A DNA stretch of 64,000 bases from Sphaerolaimus hirsutus (Eukaryota > Nematoda > Chromadorea > Monhysterida > Sphaerolaimidae): positions 30,583,927 to 30,647,926 of the forward strand of contig OZ038451.1 in NCBI GenBank assembly GCA_964036195.1, in the 5' to 3' direction. The notes below the pieces were generated by a model. The model ran no database searches and was not told the origin of the DNA. It saw only the letters and a list, made by a program, of their open reading frames with translations. A program made the translations under genes and the position numbers. Numbering within the stretch: the stretch's first letter is position 1; each line of letters opens with the position of its first letter. Positions 22,301 through 29,754 of this stretch are shown here, one piece after another.

Positions 22301-25300
22301 GGGACTGATAACCTACGAAAAAACATAAGAAATAAAAACATGCTCAGTGCCGTGTGATTGGTTTAACAACCCACTGGGTAAATCTGTATGTCATAATCAT
22401 AGGAGAGAACTGGATAAATTACTTGTCTACGGGACCAGCCACTTACATGACAGGTAGACATTACAAAACATTATTCATAACATGTTACAGTGAGCAAGGC
22501 TGATCATCTCAGCTGCAAATTGGTTGTAAATACGGGAAGGGAAGGTCGTCATTAACAAAATGAAATTTGTTCAGATAAGAAATGATTTCAGGCACGAAAC
22601 GTATGTTGGTCATACCCGACCCTTTTAAAATATTTTTTTTGTGAAAGTGTGTGCATAAGTATGGCGTTTGCGCGTAGGACATAAGTATGTGCGGATGCAT
22701 AGCGTGCTGCCGGCGGAGTTTACGTAAAAATACGACAACCCACGCAAGGGACCCCATTCTCAGACACTTAAGAATGGGTTTTTATGTTATTTATACACTG
22801 GCTAAATATTCTGTTCAACTGCCACAGTAATATTCAGTTGTCGATAGCTATAGGTAATACGCTACATTTCAAATGATTTTTAAGAAACTGTTTCGCATTT
22901 CCACTAAAATCAGAAACCGGTCTCAATGTAAGCAGTTTTTGTTTCAGTACAGCACTCGAGAGGCACTCAGACTTTGTTTATTTGCACCCACCAGTAAATG
23001 CTAGGGTTTGAAATTGGACCCTTTCAAAATTTGAATTCTGTTCAATACGGATTGGGAAAAGCGAGAATCCCGATGTCAGTCCCGCACCCCGTTAACTGTA
23101 AACTATGGTGTCCAGAGACGTAGCCAGGATTTTTGAGCGGGGGGGGGCGGATTGTATACGGAGCCCGTAGAACGGGGGGGGGGGCGGCGCCCCCCCCCCC
23201 CTAAAATTTTACCCCTGTTGTAGGGGAATGGCGCCATGGCGCGGGCGCCATTCGTAGGCGCCACGCCATGGCGCCACTGGCGTTGGCATTGGCGCCAAAA
23301 CAGCAGTATACGTCTGTATTTTACAGGCATATACAGCGACATGGACAGAAATTGAGTCCATTTTCACTGGCTTTTAGGCCGCGAAGACTGGTCAGCCAAA
23401 AAGATATGTTGTGAAGGGAGAATGCGCGCTTGCGCGCAAAAATTTTTCAAACTGTCGACAAAATCGTCGTCTGAAAGTGCCATTTCTGGCACATTTTTTG
23501 GTCCGGCCCGGGAAGGGGGGGGGGGCGGCCGCCCCCCCCGCCCCCCCCCCTGGCTACGCCCTTGATGGTGTCAAATGTCTTGAAAAATGTCATACAAATT
23601 TTGTCAATTGCCATGCAAAGATTTTGCGAATTTCAGTTATTATACCGTATAAACTTTATTCACAGCAAAAAATGGGGTTGTGATGCGTCATGAAGCGGCC
23701 TCTGTGAAAACACTTCCACACGCTTCAACACGCTTCACAAGATTTTTGGTGAAGTGTGTGGAAGACACTTCACCAAAAATCTCGTGAAGCGTGTTGAAGC
23801 GTGTGGAAGTGTCTTCACAGAGGCCGCTTCACGACGCATCACACCATTATTTTTTTGCTGTGCTAGTTGTGTTATGAATTCTGCACCCAAATGAAGGAAT
23901 GGCGAAATTAGATCCTGTTAGATTCATAAACAATCATTCCCCCCGTTTTAGGCTTTTCGTTGTGTCCAATTTGAAGAAAAAAAGCATGCTGTTTTGTTAA
24001 TGCAACATATTTAGATGATTTGATAGAAACGTACTTGCAAATTTTTATGAATCAATGATATTTACCTCCTTGAATAATTCCCCCCATTGAACAGTTTCCA
24101 CTCAAATAAGTCTGTGAAAGAAAATTTCCCTGGGAAATTATTTGAGCAAATATGATAAATTAGATTTACAGGGTGGCCCACGTCAGGCGCACGGTTTCAA
24201 TTGGCTCCCAACACGTCAATTTTGAATGAAAACGGTTCACATTTGGTATGGGAGTAGATAAATGTACCCCATTTGTTGTGTTAAGTGCACGGTTTCATAT
24301 CGCAAGATTTTATGTTGGAATGTGAAGCACAGTTTCATACGTGTTTGAACATGGTCCATTGTGTTTGGATGTGCATGCTGTGCATACAGTTCAACAGAAA
24401 CAGCAAAATGTTGAATGTTCAAGATGCTGTCAAGCTGACAAATCAGCAGTGCTTCCTTGTAGCTGCATGGTTTGTGGAGATAAAACAAAATTGCTTAATC
24501 ATTTGCATAATGTCATGGCTAATGCTGGTGGTTATGTGGAGTGACGTTGTTTCGCATGATGTGATCAAGGTGATAATTTAGCAATATAAATGTGTGCACT
24601 TAACGCACTAAATGGCGTACATTTATCTACTGCCATGCCAAATTTGGACCATTTTTCTGAAGAATAGGTGCTTTGGTGGATGAGTGAAACTGTGCACCTG
24701 ACGTTCAAACACATATGAAATTGTGTTTCACGTTAGGACATGAAATTTTGCGATATGAAACCATGCACTCAACACAACAAATGGGGTACATTTATCTACT
24801 CCCATTCCAAATTTGAACAGTTTTCCCTCCTAATTAACTCCTTGGAAGCCAATTCAAACCGTGCGCCAGACATGGGCCACCTTGTACTTTCACATTTCGC
24901 AAGTTTTATTATACCATAAACTTTATAAAAAATTCGTCACTTATAGAATCAGTTTGGCCGGATGCGATGCTGAATTTCGCAATGCAGTGACCAGAAATTT
25001 TGCCCCCATCAGAGACAATTTGATGCGCGCTGCCAGCCTGTGTGATGTGAATGTGCGTCGAAGGTTTTTAATCAACGTTTACGGCAAAAATGGGTGTCTG
25101 ATGCGTAAAGCGTTGTGAAGTGGGAAGGCATATACCGGATACATTTACTCGACTAATTCCCCCAGGGAATTATTTTTCCTCAGACACTTTTGAGGGGGAA
25201 CTACCGTATTTCCTCAAAATACCCCCCTCGAAATATTCCCCGTCTCAAAATACCCCCACCCTCAAAATGGCCACTATGAATTTATTAGCCCCCCTCGAAA

Positions 25301-27653
25301 TACTCCCCCCAAATTGAGTGTAAAGCGAACGTTAATGACAAAACCTGCAGTCTGTGATTCGGGCAATGCAAAACACACGTTAAAACAATGAATTGTTACA
25401 TTAGAACAATGTCCATAGACTCTTACCGTATTTCCTCGAATTACCCCCCGGGGGTTTATTTTTTCAGAGTGAAAATTTTGAGAGAAAAACGTGAAAAATG
25501 CAACAATAACCACCATTTATAAGTTTTTACAGCCTTATATAAGGATGTGGATGGTATAAACGATGTTCTAAGGTAACACAGTAAGTGTTTTGAACGTCTG
25601 TTAGGCATTTCCCGGACCACAAATCCATAGTGCCCATTTTGAGGGGGGTATTTCGAGGATTCCAGGTACTTCTCCCCCCGTGGACAACTTGCCCCCGGAT
25701 TGTGTTGTATTAGCGTTTTGTCCGTGTTGCATTACCGTTTTGTCGTGTTGCATAAACGTTTTGTCGTGTTCCATTAGCGTTATGTCCGCACGGACATAAC
25801 GCTAATGCATCACACCACGGGGGGAAGAAGTCCATGGGAAACGTGAAGTTAACGTATTTCGAGGGGGGGGGGGGGTATTTCGAGGAAATACGGTATATAT
25901 AGTGGTTATTGTTGCATTTATCTACGTATGCATACGTACATACGACAATTTAGTACAGGAATTTCAAAAAATTTCTGGCGAAAACATAAGCCCCCCTCTC
26001 GTTTAACCCCCGCTCAATATTCTCACTCTGAAACGATCACCCCCGGGGGTATTTCGAGGAAATTCGGTATTCAAAGCCCAGAGGGTAAATTCAAGTGGAG
26101 GAAGTATCATTTGATCAAAATTTCCAAGCATGTACCCATCGCACTTCATACACACTACGTTCGAGCCGTGGCTCTGGCGCATGGTGCAAACGCCAAATTA
26201 CCAAAAATTGATACCGTATTTCCTCAAAATACCCCCCGGGGGGTGATTGTTTCATAGTGCTCCCGAGAGGCGGGGGGGGGGGTATTTCGAGGGGGGGGGG
26301 GTTATTGTTTCACCAGAAATTTTTTTGAAACCCTAGTACAAAATCGTTGTTTGTGATGTGCGCTGGGGTAGAAAAATGCATCAATAACTAACATGTATAG
26401 ACTCCTGTAGACTAATATTAGTACGTAGATGGTATAAACACTGTTCTAACGTGACACCGACATTGTTTTAACGGGTGTTCTGCAGTACACTGAACACAAA
26501 CTACAGTTATTGTCATGTACGTTCCCTTTACACTCAATTTGGGGGGGGGGGTATTTCGAGGGGGGGGGGTTGATTGTTTCATAGTGGTCCCGAGAGGGGG
26601 GGTAGAACGAGGGGGGGGTATTTCAAGGGGGGGGGGGGGGTATTTCGAGGAAATACGGTAAATAGGATTCTTGGTGCTCGCTGCTATTCTGCTCTGATGC
26701 AATTGGCACTTCCGCTGGAGGTCGAGGTCCCGGTGCTATTCTGCTCTTTCGGCGCCTGGCGCTTTTCGCATCAGTATCAAACCCATTTTGTACAGTGATT
26801 GAAAACCTATAATATACCCTAATATTTACACAGGAAACAGTGAACTCAGTCAAGCGCAGAGCGGCACTAAAAGTGGCCGCCAGCCCGCCAGAAGATTATG
26901 AGCCCCAAAGTAATTCAGTTGACAATCAGAAAATTACAAACGATTCTGCAGTTGACAACGATTCATCACTTCCAACCAGGAAACATGTTCATATAACAGA
27001 TTCGAACAACAATGACCTTGATCTGAGTCAAATCCAGGGTGAAAAAAATTCTGAGCACCAATATGTGACTAGAAAGCAACAAAGGCAGGCGTACATGTCA
27101 ACTTTGTCAAGTGTGGCCCATACTCCACCGCAGTTTGATTACAAGGCAAGTGTATGGAAAGTTTTGGAAGTGTCAAATTATGTTATAATTTTTTACTGGA
27201 TATTTGTTGTTTTTCATGACAATTTGTATGACTTTGGACACTAGGCATGATATTTGACACTTTGCATGATTTTCCACATGTTACAGAGATATATACATTG
27301 TTTCTGACACTTTTCATGACATTTGTCATTTCACAGGACGTTTTGCATGACTTTTGCACCTTCCATGATATTTCACATTTTACATGGAAATTTACATTGC
27401 CTGTGAGTGGCAACAGTAGTTACTATAATTAGGCAAGTCCAAAAATTTCCCCCATTCCCTACAGGTGAACCAATACTACTCAATTTTGGACACTCCATAT
27501 TCGCATGCACCAAGATCCAGATATTATACCCCCTCGTATGGCCATTGGACTCGTGCTGGAACGGGCACCAGTGTGGCTTCATCTTCGCGCTACAGTCACA
27601 GGTCAAATGTGCTTGCTGACAGGTATGGCAGAAGTGGTGGATTTCAGAAATGA
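7202..27653 (+). CDS. Gene 1b: MIF4G-like (PAIP1/CTIF/MIF4GD-type) protein
   Basis: Exons with matching phases: 7202-7315, 7558-7623, 8160-8283, 9131-9269, 10002-10118, 10425-about 10600, 10803-10890, then less certainly 17802-17931, 24947-25063, 26077-26215, 26666-26773, 26834-27145 and 27465-27653 (stop). The first five encode a helical-repeat segment: SLHQRWLS, then APTAARLVARLSDL, an FESIIYALLMNDY stretch, AFEFYDHFRDRDTLYQGL and VELASRLLQHFG. Spacing and pattern resemble the MIF4G HEAT-like domain of PAIP1-type translation factors. That assignment is my inference from remembered patterns, not a search. Later exons are hydrophilic and the last is Ser/Tyr/Arg/Gly rich. The true start may be ATG 7222. 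One exon is probably missing between 17931 and 24947 (phase 1 to 2). Confidence 0.6.
7316..7557. other. Intron of gene 1b with decayed CCCC-rich MITE
   Basis: Contains GAATAAGTCCACCCC and several C-runs typical of a family A remnant. The acceptor CCAATCAG lies at its end. Confidence 0.4.
7558..7623 (+). CDS. Gene 1b exon
   Basis: Phase 1 in and out. It encodes RQVRLLAESLHQRWLS and ends TTTCAG at the first base of introner L1. Confidence 0.75.
7624..8159 (+). mobile_element. L-family introner L1: whole intron of gene 1b
   Basis: Starts GTGCCATTCCCGAACCCTG and ends GTGCGGGAGTGGCGCCAG, with CAG at 7621-7623 and again at 8157-8159. Without the element the exons read CTTTCAG-ACATGGG, which encodes LSDMG in one open frame, so the insertion created the intron. 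A family F element (7688-7938) is nested inside. Confidence 0.9.
7688..7938. mobile_element. Family F element F4 nested in L1
   Basis: Arms GGCCCTACACACACTAGTTT and GTGTGTGTGTAGGCAC are inverted copies flanked by AAT on both sides (7685-7687, 7939-7941). Insertion into L1 lengthened the intron without touching its splice ends. Confidence 0.75.
8160..8283 (+). CDS. Gene 1b exon
   Basis: Phase 1 in, phase 2 out. It encodes FAPTAARLVARLSDLRGEGG and FESIIYALLMNDYRD, then GACAG|GTGAGC. The split codon AG|A is completed at 9131. Confidence 0.85.
8284..8679. other. Intron with a decayed family F fragment and a dyad
   Basis: A decayed F inner arm is visible at 8335-8430. From 8465 to 8620 an imperfect dyad uses CTCGATTCAAAG-type and GTTTTAACCTCGATTC-type motifs. 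Nothing coding. Confidence 0.3.
8680..9115. mobile_element. Family A TA MITE A5
   Basis: Ends CCGTATATCCTCGAATAAGT and TATTCGAGGATATACGG with TA both sides. G-rich GGGGAGTTATTCAAG repeats fill both subterminal zones. It ends 15 bp before the exon at 9131. Confidence 0.75.
9131..9269 (+). CDS. Gene 1b exon
   Basis: Acceptor ATTTTTGCAG, donor ATGCTG|GTAGGC, phase 2 in, 0 out. It encodes FAFEFYDHFRDRDTLYQGL and LLDYLDML, typical amphipathic helices of the predicted MIF4G-like region. Confidence 0.85.
9404..9842. mobile_element. Family P MITE P1 (AATAGAACGGCA arrays)
   Basis: The ends CCGTATTTCTTCTAATAGA and TATTAGAAGAAATACGG are inverted. Both subterminal zones are runs of CTCCAATAGAACGGCAC-type units. 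The left TA has become GA. The core (ATGCCAGAACACAAAGAATGG and onward) is shared with P2 at 54939-55368. Confidence 0.75.
10002..10118 (+). CDS. Gene 1b exon
   Basis: 39 codons, GC-rich, encoding VELASRLLQHFGAHMQAL. Phase 0 at both ends, using the donor GAATGCAG|GTTTG; an alternative donor at 10102 would not fit the next exon. Confidence 0.8.
10144..10424. mobile_element. Family A element carrying fold-back element H1
   Basis: An A left end after TA (CCGTATTTCCTCGATAT) is interrupted by H1 at 10161-10387. H1 starts GGGGCAGGCCTGATACGCAC, ends GTGCAACCC and has the 9-bp duplication CCTCGATAT (10152-10160, 10388-10396). The A sequence then resumes and runs up to the acceptor ATTGGCATTAG. Confidence 0.7.
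10425..10604 (+). CDS. Gene 1b exon
   Basis: Open from GGCATTAG to CAG at 10604. It encodes IASIATPKIPVNLLGNQ and later LPVQ. The next exon needs a phase-2 donor, so the splice may occur after GT at 10600 (a GC-AG intron) rather than after CAG at 10604. Confidence 0.7.
10605..10802 (+). mobile_element. L-family introner L3, imperfect fit
   Basis: Starts GCGCCAGTCCCGAACC and ends GGTTTCGGGATTGCTTTCAG, with CAG at 10602-10604 and 10800-10802. The donor dinucleotide is GC instead of GT. The phases on each side differ by two bases unless the donor shifts 4 nt upstream. Confidence 0.6.
10803..10890 (+). CDS. Gene 1b exon
   Basis: Encodes WDVDSLPSGVAQFYRV and LEDVKSDLEE, then the strong donor GAAGAG|GTAAGT. 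Phase 2 in, 0 out. Confidence 0.75.
11027..11574. mobile_element. Fold-back element H2 with 9-bp duplication
   Basis: Ends GGGGGTGCACTGATACGCAC and GTGCGTATCAGGCCTGCCCC, flanked by GATGTGACC at 11018-11026 and 11575-11583. The interior is a chain of dyads around TCAAGTGATTTTCAGATATG. The 9-bp duplication with G-start long inverted repeats suggests a MULE or Foldback-type element; no transposase is present. Confidence 0.75.
11939..12154. mobile_element. Degenerate GGCGCC (family C) fragment
   Basis: GGCGCTGGCGCC and GCTTGGCGCCC units run to the right terminus CTTTTCCATCAC. The left terminus is not recognisable. Confidence 0.45.
12259..13284. mobile_element. hAT-like element K1 (GTAAATAC motif)
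   Basis: Termini CAGTGTTGTTACAATACAGG and CTTTTTGCAACACTG are flanked by the perfect 8-bp duplication GGTATACT (12251-12258, 13285-13292). The subterminal zones consist of GTAAACATAAATGTAAATACC-like repeats. It contains an L-family left fragment near 12540 and a 93-bp A MITE (12672-12764). Confidence 0.85.
12672..12764. mobile_element. Short family A MITE A7
   Basis: Ends CCGTATTTCCTCGAATTACC and TATTTCGAGGAAATACGG around a G-rich middle. TA remains on the left only. Confidence 0.6.
13865..14445. mobile_element. Family A MITE A8 nested in C2
   Basis: The left end is degenerate (TATTTTATTCCCAGGGGG). The right end TTTTGAGGAAATATGG is followed by TA. The A core is split by B1. Confidence 0.55.
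14055..14304. mobile_element. Family B palindromic MITE B1
   Basis: Ends AACACCTTCCCGGTCACGTC and GACGTGACCGGGAAGGTGTT are perfect inverted copies flanked by TA (14053-14054, 14305-14306). The second copy, B2, at 21585 confirms the boundaries. Confidence 0.9.
15163..16192. mobile_element. Family J long inverted repeat
   Basis: Arms of about 330 bp (15163-15490 and 15860-16192) are imperfect inverted copies. The ends are AAAATGCACATTACTGCATC and ATGCAGGAATGTGCAT-like, bounded by TA. The 360-bp spacer holds a C-family fragment with right terminus ATTCCATCACTA at 15820. Confidence 0.65.
16860..17762. mobile_element. hAT-like element C3 with GGCGCC arrays
   Basis: Termini TAGTGATGGAAAAGCGCC and GGCGCTATTCCATCACTA are flanked by the 8-bp duplication CTTTCCAC (16852-16859, 17763-17770). 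The core is the same as C1 in the opposite orientation. Confidence 0.9.
17802..17931 (+). CDS. Gene 1b exon (probable)
   Basis: Acceptor after a C-rich tract (CGCCCCCCAG), donor CACGAAG|GTAGAG. GC-rich, 43 codons, Ala/Thr/His/Gly rich, phase 0 in and 1 out. The phase agrees with the exon ending at 10890, 7 kb upstream. Confidence 0.55.
17934..18378. repeat. K-type GTAAATAC repeat, partial
   Basis: TAGAGTTGTCAATATTATTT resembles the K1 left terminus. AAAGTAAATGTAAATTTTG and CGTAAACATAAAC motifs follow. No right terminus or duplication found. Confidence 0.4.
18379..18517 (-). CDS. Candidate terminal exon with one membrane segment
   Basis: On the minus strand, after CAAATGTCAG, an open frame of 45 codons ends in a stop. 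It is GC-rich relative to its surroundings. It encodes LPSALVPLGLGLIMFIIYI, a single hydrophobic helix close to the C-terminus. The rest of the gene was not found, and the phase (2 in) could not be tested. Confidence 0.4.
18675..19117. mobile_element. Family G element split by an L element
   Basis: CACAGCAAAAAAGGGGTGTG starts a G-type TTCAC/GTGAAG repeat that is interrupted at 18786-18977 by an L element. GTGAAG-type sequence then continues to about 19117. The G right end is not intact. Confidence 0.4.
18786..18977. mobile_element. L-family element L6 (not in a recognised exon)
   Basis: Arms GGGGCAATCCCAAGCCCTG and CAGGGCTTGGGATTGCCAC, with CTG on both sides (18783-18785, 18978-18980). Its interior is nearly the same as L4 in gene 4, which marks a recently active subfamily. 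Confidence 0.75.
19118..19752. other. A/T-rich stretch, nothing recognised
   Basis: No repeat end, dyad or convincing exon seen on either strand. Confidence 0.4.
19753..20391. repeat. Tandem array of about 65-bp family A units
   Basis: After an A left end, a unit containing CGAAATACCCACCCTCAAAA, TGGGCACTATGAATTTATTAG and CCCCGCCCCTCAC is repeated about ten times with few differences. The array runs straight into LINE copy 2. Confidence 0.8.
20468..20910. mobile_element. Family A TA MITE A10 inside the LINE
   Basis: Ends CCGTATTTCCTCGAAATACC and TATTTCGAGGAAATACGG, TA at 20466-20467 and 20911-20912. Removing it and one TA gives ATCTACATGCAT, which continues the LINE reading frame. This fixes the target site as TA. 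Confidence 0.95.
21585..21872. mobile_element. Family B palindromic MITE B2 inside the LINE
   Basis: Same termini as B1. Excision to a single TA gives GACAACTATATGTCC, in frame with the LINE. The arms are long inverted copies around a short unpaired centre. Confidence 0.95.
22461..23112. other. LINE 3' flank and A/T-rich DNA
   Basis: Nothing recognised except a decayed L-family left end near 23076 (GATGTCAGTCCCGCACC). Its continuation is found after the W element at 23565. Confidence 0.35.
23113..23564. mobile_element. hAT-like element W (GCGTAGCCAG termini)
   Basis: Ends CAGAGACGTAGCCAGGATTT and TGGCTACGCCCTTG are inverted, flanked by the perfect 8-bp duplication ATGGTGTC (23105-23112, 23565-23572). 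Long G and C runs are subterminal. A GGCGCC fragment of family C lies at 23229-23300. Confidence 0.85.
23661..23862. mobile_element. Family G palindromic element G1
   Basis: CACAGCAAAAAATGGGGTTG at one end and TTATTTTTTTGCTGTG at the other; the arms (GAAGCGGCCTCTGTGAA and CTTCACAGAGGCCGCTTC) pair over almost the whole 202 bp. No target duplication visible. Confidence 0.75.
24169..24884. mobile_element. Mariner-like MITE, 716 bp
   Basis: Ends CAGGGTGGCCCACGTCAGGC and GACATGGGCCACCTTG, TA at 24167-24168 and 24885-24886. The motif CGCAAGATTTTATGTTGG reappears inverted near 24740. TA target and CAGGGTG start are typical of mariner elements; no transposase frame. Confidence 0.8.
24947..25063 (+). 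CDS. Gene 1b exon (probable)
   Basis: Acceptor CACTTATAG, donor CGTCGAAG|GTTTTT, phase 2 in and out. It encodes EFRNAVTRNFAPIRDNLMR and CDVNVRRR, helical in character. Confidence 0.55.
25204..26069. mobile_element. Cluster of nested family A MITEs
   Basis: A left ends at 25204 and 25426 (each after TA), and right ends at about 25665, 25893 and 26068. Near 25671-25850 an insert has ends CTTCTCCCCCCGTGG and CCACGGGGGGAAGAAG. That insert holds a GTGTTGCATTAGCGTTTTGTC-like tandem repeat, followed by its inverted partner. Confidence 0.6.
26077..26215 (+). CDS. Gene 1b exon
   Basis: Phase 2 in (AG|C joins the exon ending 25063). It encodes FKWRKYHLIKISKHVPIALH and AVALAHGANAKLPKID. It is squeezed between two family A MITEs. 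The only phase-compatible donor is ACC|GTATTT, where GT belongs to the terminal repeat of the MITE at 26214. Confidence 0.6.
26214..26658. mobile_element. Family A MITE A13 that makes up nearly all of an intron
   Basis: Ends CCGTATTTCCTCAAAATACC and TATTTCGAGGAAATACGG with TA both sides. The predicted intron 26216-26665 starts at the GT of its left terminus and ends TAAATAG, 7 bp outside its right terminus. Confidence 0.65.
26666..26773 (+). CDS. Gene 1b exon (tentative)
   Basis: 36 open codons, phase 0 both ends, donor GCATCA|GTATCA. It encodes AGGRGPGAILLFRRLALFAS. Another frame is open too, so this rests on phase agreement with both neighbours. Confidence 0.4.
26834..27145 (+). CDS. Gene 1b exon
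   Basis: Acceptor TATTTACACAG, 104 codons, donor TACAAG|GCAAGT (a GC-AG intron with otherwise perfect consensus). Asn/Asp/Ser/Gln rich and probably disordered, e.g. DSNNNDLDLSQIQGEKNSEH. Confidence 0.7.
27465..27653 (+). CDS. Gene 1b last exon
   Basis: Acceptor TCCCCTACAG, phase 0, 62 codons then TGA. Tyr/Ser/Arg/Gly-rich tail, e.g. APRSRYYTPSYGHW and ADRYGRSGGFQK. A second plus frame and a minus frame are also open here, so strand and frame rest on the phase match to 27145. Confidence 0.6.
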   Translation: MNQYYSILDTPYSHAPRSRYYTPSYGHWTRAGTGTSVASSSRYSHRSNVLADRYGRSGGFQK

Positions 27654-27681
27654 GGTGATTGTGGCAGCTGTTGTTGATCTG

Positions 27682-28160
27682 GGGCCAGTTCCGCAAGTGG
27701 ACAAGTTAAGAGTAAAGAGTTAAGAGTTGAGTAAAATGACAAATGGCAAGTTAAGAGTAAAGTTAAATGATAAATGATGAGTTAAGAGACAAGAGTAAAT
27801 TTAAGAATAAAGTTAAATGACAAATGATTAGTTAAGAGATAAAAGTAAAGTTAAGAGTCAAGCAAGTGTATCCAAATCTTTTTTTTTGTATCCAGATCTT
27901 ATGTTTTTGTATCCAAATCGTATTTTTGACATAAGATTTGGATACAAAAAATAAGATTTGGATACGAAAAAATAAGATTATGATACACTTGCTTGACTCT
28001 TAACTTTACTCTTATCCCTTAACTAATCATTTGTCATTTAACTTTACTCTTATCTCTTGACTCATCATTTATCATTTAACTTTACTCTCAACTTGCCATT
28101 TGTCATTTTACTCAACTCTTAACTTTTAACTCTTAACTTTTCCACTTGCGGAACTGGCCC
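27682..28160. mobile_element. M-family element M2, long palindrome
   Basis: GGGCCAGTTCCGCAAGTGGA and TCCACTTGCGGAACTGGCCC end a nearly complete palindrome of AAGTTAAGAGTAAAG repeats. CTG on both sides (27679-27681, 28161-28163). Neither strand offers a GT at the donor side, and it lies beyond the stop codon. Confidence 0.8.
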
Positions 28161-28163
28161 CTG

Positions 28164-28530
28164 GTGCCACTTCCACAAGCAGTAACAAGCCACAAGCAGC
28201 ACTTCCACAAGTAAAAAAACGGAACTAGAAGTAAGGAGTAAAGTGAGATGTGAGAAATGTAAAAGTCTAAGTAAATGTGAGTATCAAGGGCAGGTAAAAA
28301 GTCTAAAGCAAAACAAGATCAGAAGTGAAATGAGAAATATAAATTGTTCTTTTTTTTACTTCTCATTTTATTTTGCTTTTGACTTTTTACTCGCCATTGC
28401 CATTTCACTTCTCAATTCTTATTATATTTCACTTCCAACTTTTTACTTGCTTGCCATTTCATTTCTCACTTCTCATTTTACTACTCACTTGTGTATTGCT
28501 TTTTACGTTTCCACTTGCGGAATTGGCAGC
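28164..28530. mobile_element. M-family fragment M3
   Basis: Starts with CCACTTCCACAAGTAAAA-type sequence and ends GTTTCCACTTGCGGAATTGG. The inner arms are AAGTAAATG and CATTTCACTT repeats. Confidence 0.5.
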
Positions 28531-28856
28531 TTCTAAACTGATTCACTTATGGGATGAATTTTGGTGATTGCCATTTTGATGATTGCCAGTGATTGGTGTT
28601 GGGTTTTTTTTCGTTAAATTTTTTTCACGTTTTAGAAAAAATTGCTTAAAATGGAAGTGAAGTGTTTTATTTGTTCATGGTCAAAATGAAGCTGTGGTTC
28701 AAATATCATGCTTTAAGATGTTAATCACAATTTGCGCTAGTGAGGTAATACACATCAATATTTTTACATTAATAGTTAGAGCAGTGCCGCAGCCGCACAT
28801 AGGCCTCTACATCGCTAGTACAAAGTCTGGAGAAACGGCTCTCCCACCTTTATCTA

Positions 28857-29372
28857 CCGTATTTCCTCGAAATACCCCCCCCCTCGAAATACCCCCCCCT
28901 CGTTTGACCCCCCCCCCCTCTCGAGATCACTATGAAACAATCACCCCCCTCGAAATACCCCCCCCCCCAAATTGACTGTAAAGAGAACGTACATGACAAA
29001 TACTGCAGTTTGTTTTCTGCGTAGTGCAGAACACACGGTAAAACAATGTCGGAATCACGTTAGAACAGTGTTTATACCATCTACGTACTACTATTAGTCT
29101 ACAGGAGTCTATACATGTCAGTTATTGATGCATTTTTCTACCCCAGTGTACATCACAAACAACGATTTTGTACTAGGATTTGAAAAAATTTCCTGTGAAA
29201 TAATAACCCCCCCCTCGAAATACCCCCCCTCCGCACAAACATTTTGGACCTAGCGTTCTGGCCGGAAAAACGTCTCTCCCAACTTTATCTACCGTATTTT
29301 TTCGAAATACCCCCCCCTCTCGGGAGCACTATGAAACAATCACCCCCCGGGGGGTATTTCGAGGAAATACGG
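28857..29372. mobile_element. Two family A MITEs in a duplicated target segment
   Basis: A14 starts at 28857 after TA and runs to about 29232. A15 is 29292-29372 (81 bp, almost only terminal repeats), with TA on both sides. The sequence before each (GGCTCTCCCACCTTTATCTA and GTCTCTCCCAACTTTATCTA) is a duplicated flank of about 35 bp. Confidence 0.65.
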
Positions 29373-29433
29373 TAGATTAAATACATGTTATACTAAAGAA
29401 TAGAAATAATATATTATACATGAATGCACATAG

Positions 29434-29754
29434 TTAAACATACTTTTTCCTAGTCAACAAAACGACAATATCATCATAATTCACATATTTATAGTTTGCC
29501 GAATCTTCCAACTCAAAGTTGTTCTTCTCCAATAATGCAAAAATTTGCTTCTCAGTCAAAGTATGGCATCTGTACTTTTTAAATCCTGATGTGTAGTGAT
29601 TCTCATTCAAAATGGCACCCATGGCCAAAAATCCACCAGGCTTGATCAATTTGCAAGTATTGTTCAATGCCAAGCAATATTCATCATCGGATGTGGTGGC
29701 ATATTCAAGACAGAAAATCGTGCTCACAATGTCGAACTGATTTGGTGGCTGTGA
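29434..29754 (-). CDS. Methyltransferase exon 5 (C-terminus)
   Basis: Acceptor ATTATTTCAG, phase 0, 106 codons and stop. Carries STIFCLEYATT and CKLIKPGGFLAMGAI, the conserved C-terminal half of the fold. Confidence 0.9.
   Translation of the reverse strand, partial: SQPPNQFDIVSTIFCLEYATTSDDEYCLALNNTCKLIKPGGFLAMGAILNENHYTSGFKKYRCHTLTEKQIFALLEKNNFELEDSANYKYVNYDDIVVLLTRKKYV

Larger units (their letters stand above)
20392..22460 (+). pseudogene. LINE copy 2: 5'-truncated non-LTR retrotransposon
   Basis: Three blocks (20392-20467, 20911-21584, 21873-22460) read as the RT palm and C-terminal part of the LINE at 30160. They include GVAQGCALSPTLYAIY, then FFADN (second catalytic Asp changed to Asn), and a C-terminal C-x2-C-x12-H-x4-C motif near 22230. 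The blocks are split by MITEs A10 and B2; both sit at TA and removing either restores the frame. Several further stops are present, so it is dead. Confidence 0.85.

Noticed and set aside
27373..27696. Minus-strand Cys/His-rich ORF opposite the last exon of gene 1b
   Set aside because: Looks zinc-finger-like, but spacing is irregular and the plus strand has phase-matched splice sites on the preceding exon.
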